A DNA stretch of 12,431 bases from Euryarchaeota archaeon UBA60 (GTDB lineage Archaea; Thermoplasmatota; Poseidoniia; Poseidoniales; Poseidoniaceae). Below the pieces are notes generated by a model. It ran no database searches. It was given only the letters and a program-made list of their open reading frames with translations, and had not been told where the DNA came from. The stretch covers positions 1 through 12,431 of the forward strand of contig DARQ01000009.1 in the NCBI GenBank assembly GCA_002503395.1, written 5' to 3'. The position numbers were made by a program, and so were the translations under genes. Below, one piece after another: positions 8,006 to 12,431 of the stretch; position 1 is the first letter of the stretch; every line of letters begins with the position of its first letter.

Positions 8006-9307
8006 TTATACGCGAGGTAGAAGGCCTACCTTGGCAAATAGGTCCCAAACCGGTGCCAAGAAGAATGGTAGGAATCGATAGCGAACGTAAACCGCCGCTG
8101 CCAACCAGATCTTCTGTACCTTGTTCAACCTGATGCGGCTACTGAAAACATCTCCCTGGCGCTTGATGATCTGCTTCAGTATGGCATCGTAGAAGGCGGT
8201 CATCGCGGCGGGAGAATAGCGACTACGGCGCGGCAGTAGCGGGATTAATTTCTGTGCCTCGGCCAAATATGTTCGAGCACGCTTGGCGTAGTGGTAGGTA
8301 TAGGCCTCCCATTGTTTGTTGCGGAGCACCGTACCATCCAGTTCGGAGACGGTGATTTTATTCTCTTCGAGTTCCTGCAACGGTAGGTATACTCGGTTGC
8401 GACCGATATCCTCACCGACATCTCGCAGTACATTGGTCAATTGCATGAAGATGCCCCAAGATTCGGCGAATCGGCGCGCCTCTTCGTCATCATAACCATA
8501 GATTTCGATGCACATCAGGCCGACGACGCTGGCCACCCGGTAACAGTATAGGTACAACTCGTCGAAGGTGCGGTATCGGTTGTTGAACAGGTCATCCTCC
8601 ATGCCCGAGATGAGGTCGCCGAAGTATTCCTGCGGAATTTGATAAGTCTGCACCGTGTCCTTCAACGCCAGGAATACCGGATCGGTCGAGGTCAGACCAT
8701 TATAGCAGGTCGAGAGTTTCTTGCGGAAGAAGAATAACTGTGCTAATTTGGTCTTGTAGGCATCTTCATCAATGACCGCGGGTCGGTCGGATAATTGCTC
8801 AAACTCGGACTGGTAAGCGATTGCTTCAGGGTCGTCAGGGCCGAGACCACCTTGGAAAACATCCTTCCAATCTCCGTCGGCGATATCGTCAGCACGACGG
8901 CAGAAAGAATAGACTGCACACATCGCCCGGCGCTGCTCATCGGGGAGATACTTGAACGAGTGGTAGAAATTACCCGCCTCTCGACGGGTCAGGGACTCAC
9001 AGTAATCGAAGGCGATATTGATAATCTCCTGCGGCGGGTGTTGTTCCCAGATAGGCGCATCGAGATTGGAGAACGGATTCTGTAATTCTTCGGCCGGACT
9101 GGATAAGCCGATGAAAGCCGCACCATCGCGCACCACATCGATGGCCGTGACTCCGACCGCATGCACCGCATCCTTGGTCAACGTGACCGCGGCTCGAAGT
9201 GCATCTAGAGCTGGCGACTGCCGCTTAGTATGTTTCTTTTGAGACTTGCGCGACTTGGCATAGCCCTTCAAGGGCATCAGTAAATCTGGCTTGCGACGCT
9301 CCAACAT
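8006..9307 (-). CDS. hpnD: HpnD-like presqualene diphosphate synthase with a basic N-terminal extension
   Basis: This enzyme belongs to the squalene/phytoene synthase family and is expected to condense two farnesyl diphosphates to presqualene diphosphate at the membrane surface. The first Mg-binding motif is A-D-D-I-A-D (D140, D141, D144) after C-R-R, and the second is R-D-V-G-E-D (D296-D300) before the typical R-V-Y-L-P. The R-R-E-A-G-N-F-Y-H-S-F stretch matches the family's N-terminal substrate motif. The chosen ATG at 9307 gives 433 residues, well above the roughly 280-300 usual for HpnD. About 95 residues precede the catalytic domain, including a Lys/Arg-rich stretch near residues 14-30. 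The C-terminus is hydrophobic and may lie on the membrane. It starts 37 bases after the HpnC-like gene. Bacterial phytoene synthase (CrtB) looks similar in sequence; adjacency to HpnC and HpnE favours HpnD. Confidence 0.85.
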   Translation of the reverse strand: MLERRKPDLLMPLKGYAKSRKSQKKHTKRQSPALDALRAAVTLTKDAVHAVGVTAIDVVRDGAAFIGLSSPAEELQNPFSNLDAPIWEQHPPQEIINIAFDYCESLTRREAGNFYHSFKYLPDEQRRAMCAVYSFCRRADDIADGDWKDVFQGGLGPDDPEAIAYQSEFEQLSDRPAVIDEDAYKTKLAQLFFFRKKLSTCYNGLTSTDPVFLALKDTVQTYQIPQEYFGDLISGMEDDLFNNRYRTFDELYLYCYRVASVVGLMCIEIYGYDDEEARRFAESWGIFMQLTNVLRDVGEDIGRNRVYLPLQELEENKITVSELDGTVLRNKQWEAYTYHYAKRARTYLAEAQKLIPLLPRRSRYSPAAMTAFYDAILKQIIKRQGDVFSSRIRLNKVQKIWLAAAVYVRYRFLPFFLAPVWDLFAKVGLLPRV

Positions 9308-9313
9308 TCCTAT

Positions 9314-9322
9314 CTCCCCCTC
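9314..9322 (-). promoter_or_regulatory. Shine-Dalgarno site that sets the HpnD-like start
   Basis: The minus strand reads GAGGGGGAG, 6 bases before the ATG at 9307-9305. It supports this start over an upstream in-frame GTG at 9391, which would overlap the end of the HpnC-like gene and add 28 residues. Confidence 0.75.
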
Positions 9323-9344
9323 ACGTGCCGAAACAGACCAGTCT

Positions 9345-10355
9345 TTAGGCACTTGCCTCCCTTTGGGCTTTTTTCCACAACCTGCGAACACGCAAATACA
9401 TCATGAACTGCTTCACCCGACCTACGGTCGGACGTTTTCTCCATGTGTCATAACCCTGTCGCTCGATAGAGTTCAAAATTGCCTCGCCTCCCATCGTGAA
9501 CATCGCCAAATCAACCGCTAACCTCGGGTCGATATGATTCCATAATTCCTTACCTTTTGTAAACCATTCTCTAGCTCGCTCAACTTGGAACCTCATTAAT
9601 TTGCGCCACGCCTCATTATCGCTGCGCACAAGATATTCCTTCAGTGAATAGCCATGTGCCTCAATCTCATCCACAGGCATGTAGATGCGCTCTTGGTCGA
9701 GGTCCCGTGAAACATCTTGCCAGTGATTTGCAAGTTGCAGGGCGGTGCAGGTATAGTCGGCCAAGTCGCGCATCTTCTGGTCATTGTGTCCATAGACATA
9801 GAGGAAGAGATGTCCTACAGGGTCGGCTGAATAGTAACAGTATCGGCGCAATTCATCCCAGTTCTCGAAGCGTTTTTTAGTCTGGTCCATCTTGAAGGCC
9901 TGAATCAATTTCCAATACGGTTCATGAGGTATTTTCATCGCAGTCGAAGTTTCGGCGACGGCGCGCAGAATCGGATGTCGGCCAGTACCACTCCACGGTA
10001 CGATTTCGACCCCTTCGGGCAGGTCACTGATCTTTCGAACCCCATCTGGGAATCCATAGACACGGGCCAGGTCGTCCTCCCATTCATCGAGAAGTCTCCA
10101 ACGCACTTCATCGGGGTGTGGCGCATCATCGCCGAGGTCATCGCCATAGCGGCAATAAGCGTAGATATTCTCGATATGTTGACGTTTATCGGGTGGAGTG
10201 AATTTGTTGGCGATCAGGAAATTCTCGTAATGGCTGTTGGCGATCTGCGTACAGTAGGCTTGCGCTTCAGCCAATGTCGGCCGTGAATCATAACCGGCTA
10301 GGACAATTTCATCGTCGGAAACGAGATGTTCACCCCAAACGATTTTCTCGCCCAT
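9345..10355 (-). CDS. hpnC: HpnC-like hydroxysqualene synthase
   Basis: This 336-residue member of the squalene/phytoene synthase family should convert presqualene diphosphate to hydroxysqualene. Residues 43-50 (Y-E-N-F-L-I-A-N) correspond to the N-F-P-V-A-S-type motif characteristic of HpnC. The first acidic motif is G-D-D-L-G-D-D (71-77) after Y-C-R. The second is N-H-W-Q-D-V-S-R-D (210-218), followed by E-R-I-Y-M-P. The N-H-W-Q-D-V form, as opposed to N-V-L-R-D-V in the neighbour, is what separates HpnC from HpnD in this pair. Both aspartate-rich sites are intact. The ATG is preceded by a GAGGGGGA Shine-Dalgarno site 5 bases upstream. It lies between the HpnE-like and HpnD-like genes, with 96 and 37 base gaps. 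Confidence 0.87.
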   Translation of the reverse strand: MGEKIVWGEHLVSDDEIVLAGYDSRPTLAEAQAYCTQIANSHYENFLIANKFTPPDKRQHIENIYAYCRYGDDLGDDAPHPDEVRWRLLDEWEDDLARVYGFPDGVRKISDLPEGVEIVPWSGTGRHPILRAVAETSTAMKIPHEPYWKLIQAFKMDQTKKRFENWDELRRYCYYSADPVGHLFLYVYGHNDQKMRDLADYTCTALQLANHWQDVSRDLDQERIYMPVDEIEAHGYSLKEYLVRSDNEAWRKLMRFQVERAREWFTKGKELWNHIDPRLAVDLAMFTMGGEAILNSIERQGYDTWRKRPTVGRVKQFMMYLRVRRLWKKAQREASA

Positions 10356-10360
10356 TTCAA

Positions 10361-10368
10361 TCCCCCTC
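10361..10368 (-). promoter_or_regulatory. Shine-Dalgarno site of the HpnC-like gene
   Basis: The minus strand reads GAGGGGGA, 5 bases before the ATG at 10355-10353. Confidence 0.7.
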
Positions 10369-10389
10369 AGTACATATTCACATTGCTTA

Positions 10390-10398
10390 GATTATAAT
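10390..10398 (-). promoter_or_regulatory. Possible internal archaeal TATA box before the HpnC-like gene
   Basis: The 96-base gap after the HpnE-like gene contains an AT-rich ATTATAAT on the minus strand, about 40 bases before the HpnC start. With usual archaeal TATA spacing, transcription would begin close to the Shine-Dalgarno site. The match is short and could be chance; read-through from the HpnE-like gene is equally possible. Confidence 0.3.
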
Positions 10399-10451
10399 GC
10401 AACGGTTTTATGCTTCATATCGTTTCACCCTGAAGTTCAGCAACTATCTCC

Positions 10452-11933
10452 TCACTCGCAATCCCAAGCAGTCCAACCCTCAGTATCTCGGCGCGGTGGC
10501 TTGGGCCAGTCAGGCCACGGTGAATCCGGATTCCACGACCGGCCGAGCACATGTGCGGCAGCGACCAGTCCCGAGCGCGCCGCCCCCTCCATGGTCGATG
10601 GCCAGCCTTGGTCGGTATAGTCGCCTGCCAGTGCAATTCCCTGTCCCGCGTCGCCAGCAGCAGGGCGAAGTTTGTGGCTGCCAATCGGGAAAGCACAGGT
10701 AGCACGCTTGGTGCGGACGACAAAAAATCGCTGTAGTCGAGCTTTGCTATCGGGCCACATAGAATCGGCAACCCGCTCGAATTCGGTTTGTAATTCGCCA
10801 TCACTCATCTCAAGATATGGGTCGGCGAAGCTGATTGGGGTAGAAAGCCATTGCAGACCATCAGGTGGTTGGTTCGCTTCACTCAATTCGGCATTGCGGT
10901 TGAATATCATCTGGATTATCGGCTCGTCGACCAAGGCGGTGAAGGTGGTATCTTCCCCGCTCTTGATTGAGTCATATAATGCGTGCAAACCGATAAGTGC
11001 GGTATAGCCCAAGGCCGAAGTGCGCGCCGCCACCGCGATGGCGGAATCACTGGCACCCTCGCCGCGCAACATTCTCGTGACGATGTGATGGGGGGTGGCT
11101 AGGACTACTGAGTCAGCCTTGATTGTCGCATCTCCGACGACAACACCCCTGCATTTTCCATTTTCCCACAGCAATCTGGATACTTGAGTACTACAGCGTA
11201 GATCCACGCCTGCTGAATCGAGTGCGGCACGAAATGGCGCATCGAGAGCGCCGCTCAAGTGGTCTTGAAAGGCACCGACATCGAAGGCGTGTGGATCGCC
11301 GAATAAACCGCGTTTGAACAACAGAACACAAACTGCAGTACTGGCCTCTTCCAAAGACATGTTTAGTGCCGCGAGCACGAAAAATCTCCAGAATCTATTG
11401 ATTGCTGGTTCGGTTTGTCGGTGCCGTCGCAACCAATCGATGAAGGGTTCGTCGTCCAATTCCAGACGCTGCTGCTCGCTCATCTTGGCAAAGGCGCTCA
11501 CCACTCGGCGCATTCTGGTTTTATCGCGCAGGGATAGAAAAGGGAATTTGAGCATCGAGCCGAGCATATGGTTCGGCGGTGCTAATCTTCCATCTTTCAG
11601 CGCCGAGGATTTTCCCGAGTAAGGGTCGGTGAAAGTTAACACCGTGCGCCCTTGGAGTTTGATGGACTTTTTTGCCTCGGCCCGGGCGATGAGTTGTAGG
11701 AACCTCTCATAAACCCTAAAACAGGCGTGTTGGCAATTATCGAGTTCGAGCCCGCTGTGCGGGTCGGTGACAGAACTTACCCGGCCGCCAATATGCTTGC
11801 GTGCCTCAATTAGTATGACTTCGTCAACCGAATCATCGTCTGCTAGAGCGAGGGCTGATGAAATCCCCGCAATACCCGCTCCGACAACGACAACCCGCAT
11901 TTTACCCTGTTGCGCCTTAGAGGTTCTGAACAT
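10452..11933 (-). CDS. hpnE: HpnE-like squalene-associated FAD-dependent desaturase (hydroxysqualene reductase)
   Basis: This 493-residue flavoprotein of the amine oxidase/phytoene desaturase fold is expected to reduce hydroxysqualene to squalene. The FAD-binding Rossmann motif is G-A-G-I-A-G (18-23), with the ribose-binding acid E43 and G-G-R (49-51). The L-D-N-C-Q-H segment (64-69) stands where HpnE proteins have D-x-G-Q-H. The C-terminal A-G-D-Y-T-D-Q-G-W-P-S-T-M-E-G-A (about 435-452) matches the second FAD-contact region of the family. A phytoene desaturase is the main alternative, but the short Q-H segment and the HpnC/HpnD neighbours favour HpnE. The ATG at 11933 has a GGAGA element 4 bases upstream; a second ATG at 11900 directly precedes the Rossmann strand. 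It is the first gene of the minus-strand run. Confidence 0.87.
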   Translation of the reverse strand: MFRTSKAQQGKMRVVVVGAGIAGISSALALADDDSVDEVILIEARKHIGGRVSSVTDPHSGLELDNCQHACFRVYERFLQLIARAEAKKSIKLQGRTVLTFTDPYSGKSSALKDGRLAPPNHMLGSMLKFPFLSLRDKTRMRRVVSAFAKMSEQQRLELDDEPFIDWLRRHRQTEPAINRFWRFFVLAALNMSLEEASTAVCVLLFKRGLFGDPHAFDVGAFQDHLSGALDAPFRAALDSAGVDLRCSTQVSRLLWENGKCRGVVVGDATIKADSVVLATPHHIVTRMLRGEGASDSAIAVAARTSALGYTALIGLHALYDSIKSGEDTTFTALVDEPIIQMIFNRNAELSEANQPPDGLQWLSTPISFADPYLEMSDGELQTEFERVADSMWPDSKARLQRFFVVRTKRATCAFPIGSHKLRPAAGDAGQGIALAGDYTDQGWPSTMEGAARSGLVAAAHVLGRSWNPDSPWPDWPKPPRRDTEGWTAWDCE

Positions 11934-12045
11934 GAACTCTCCGTAATCGAACCGACACCTATTCCATGCTCAGCATAGAGGTTTGAAGTGATTTTTCGGG
12001 CAAACGGTTTTTACCATCGGTCTTGCCCCCACGACTAGGGATAGG
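11934..12045. promoter_or_regulatory. Divergent intergenic region between the HpnE-like and zinc-ribbon genes
   Basis: These 112 bases must hold promoters for both directions. A small perfect palindrome, ATGCT-C-AGCAT, lies at 11966-11976, about 33 bases from the HpnE-like start, and could be an operator. A T-rich GGTTTTTACC at about 12006-12015 could serve as TATA element for the plus-strand gene. GGAGA at 11938-11942 is the candidate ribosome-binding site of the HpnE-like gene. None of the promoter elements is a strong match. Confidence 0.4.
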
Positions 12046-12431
12046 ATGGACTGCCCAAGTTGTTCAGAGTCAATTCCAGACGACAGTATATTCTGCCCAG
12101 AGTGTGGGTCGCGACAGAATTTGTCGAGGGCATCAGAAGATTTCACTCAGGCATTAGGCGGTGGAATGGTAGCCGCACCCGCTTCTGGAGTAGACGGAGG
12201 AGGTACCATCACCAGACGTCAAAGCGAAGATGAATCTGGCGGTGCGACCTCGGATTTACTTTCACAGATTGCTCAAGGAATGGATAATTCCCCTATGCAG
12301 CACCCGCAACAATTCCACCAACCCGAATCCCAACAACCACAACAAGAGCCCAGCGGTGCTGTTTCTGGTGGTGCTGTCTCTGGTGATGCTGTCTCTGATG
12401 ATGCTGTTTCCGGGGGTACTTTTTCCAGTGC
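12046..12431 (+). CDS. Zinc-ribbon protein with Gly/Gln/Ser-rich tail, partial (3' end off the right edge)
   Basis: Translation from the ATG at 12046 is open for 128 codons to the window edge. Residues 3-20 form a zinc ribbon, C3-P-S-C6 then C17-P-E-C20-G, of the short type found at the N-terminus of many archaeal proteins. The rest is low-complexity: Gly- and Ser-rich, then Gln/Pro-rich (about 85-103), then a pentapeptide repeat of the form Gly/Ser/Asp-Ala-Val-Ser-Gly encoded by a 15-base tandem repeat. This looks like a flexible linker, and a further domain may follow outside the window. A weak AGGGAT lies just before the start. The function is unknown; zinc binding is inferred from the motif. 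It is divergent from all the other genes here. Confidence 0.75.
   Translation, partial: MDCPSCSESIPDDSIFCPECGSRQNLSRASEDFTQALGGGMVAAPASGVDGGGTITRRQSEDESGGATSDLLSQIAQGMDNSPMQHPQQFHQPESQQPQQEPSGAVSGGAVSGDAVSDDAVSGGTFSS
12358..12431 (+). repeat. 15-bp coding tandem repeat (about 5 units)
   Basis: Units of 15 bases related to GCTGTTTCTGGTGGT start at 12358, 12373, 12388, 12403 and 12418 (the last diverged and cut by the window edge). Each encodes Ala-Val-Ser-(Gly/Asp)-(Gly/Asp). The unit length keeps the reading frame, so copy number can change without a frameshift. Confidence 0.8.

Noticed and set aside
9308..9391. Longer start (GTG at 9391) for the HpnD-like protein
   Set aside because: It would overlap the HpnC-like gene by 47 bases and has less support than the ATG at 9307, which has a strong Shine-Dalgarno site.
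10369..10403. Tiny open frame (8 codons) in the gap before the HpnC-like gene
   Set aside because: It is too short and unsupported to be called a leader peptide.

Overview
The window looks like part of an archaeal genome, most probably euryarchaeal of the Thermoplasmatota/Poseidoniales (marine group II) type. The anchor is a full-length ABCE1/Rli1 ribosome-recycling ATPase, a protein found in archaea and eukaryotes but not in bacteria. A CxxC...CxxC zinc-ribbon protein with a low-complexity tail fits the same picture. The narrower lineage is an inference from general resemblance and was not tested.

Layout: seven genes lie on the minus strand and occupy almost the whole window. In transcription order (right to left) they are: HpnE-like squalene desaturase (11933-10452), HpnC-like synthase (10355-9345), HpnD-like synthase (9307-8006), a 977-residue protein with receiver-like domains and a PEP synthase-type ATP-binding module (7884-4951), ABCE1 (4898-3120, TTG start), and two paralogous Cas4/RecB-like PD-(D/E)XK nucleases (3064-1169, and 1116 running off the left edge). 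An eighth gene, for a zinc-ribbon protein, is divergently transcribed from 12046 and runs off the right edge. Gaps between minus-strand genes are only 37-121 bases and show no obvious T-rich terminator, so partial or complete co-transcription is plausible. There is no gene-free stretch longer than about 120 bases.

How the genes work together: HpnE, HpnC and HpnD together form the bacterial-type three-enzyme route from farnesyl diphosphate through presqualene diphosphate and hydroxysqualene to squalene. This is a complete squalene module in an archaeal setting, with no cyclase visible. The receiver/PEP-synthase-like protein keeps the ATP-grasp-like part but has no recognisable phosphohistidine domain or PEP/pyruvate barrel, so it is unlikely to be a working PEP synthase. 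The two nucleases share catalytic D...DxK and QxxxY-type motifs and an N-terminal Cys-Pro-Arg. The longer one adds a C-terminal Cys cluster and an OB-fold-like domain. The leftmost nuclease has no stop codon in the window and was found by direct translation. I see no rRNA, tRNA, CRISPR array, insertion sequence or integrase.
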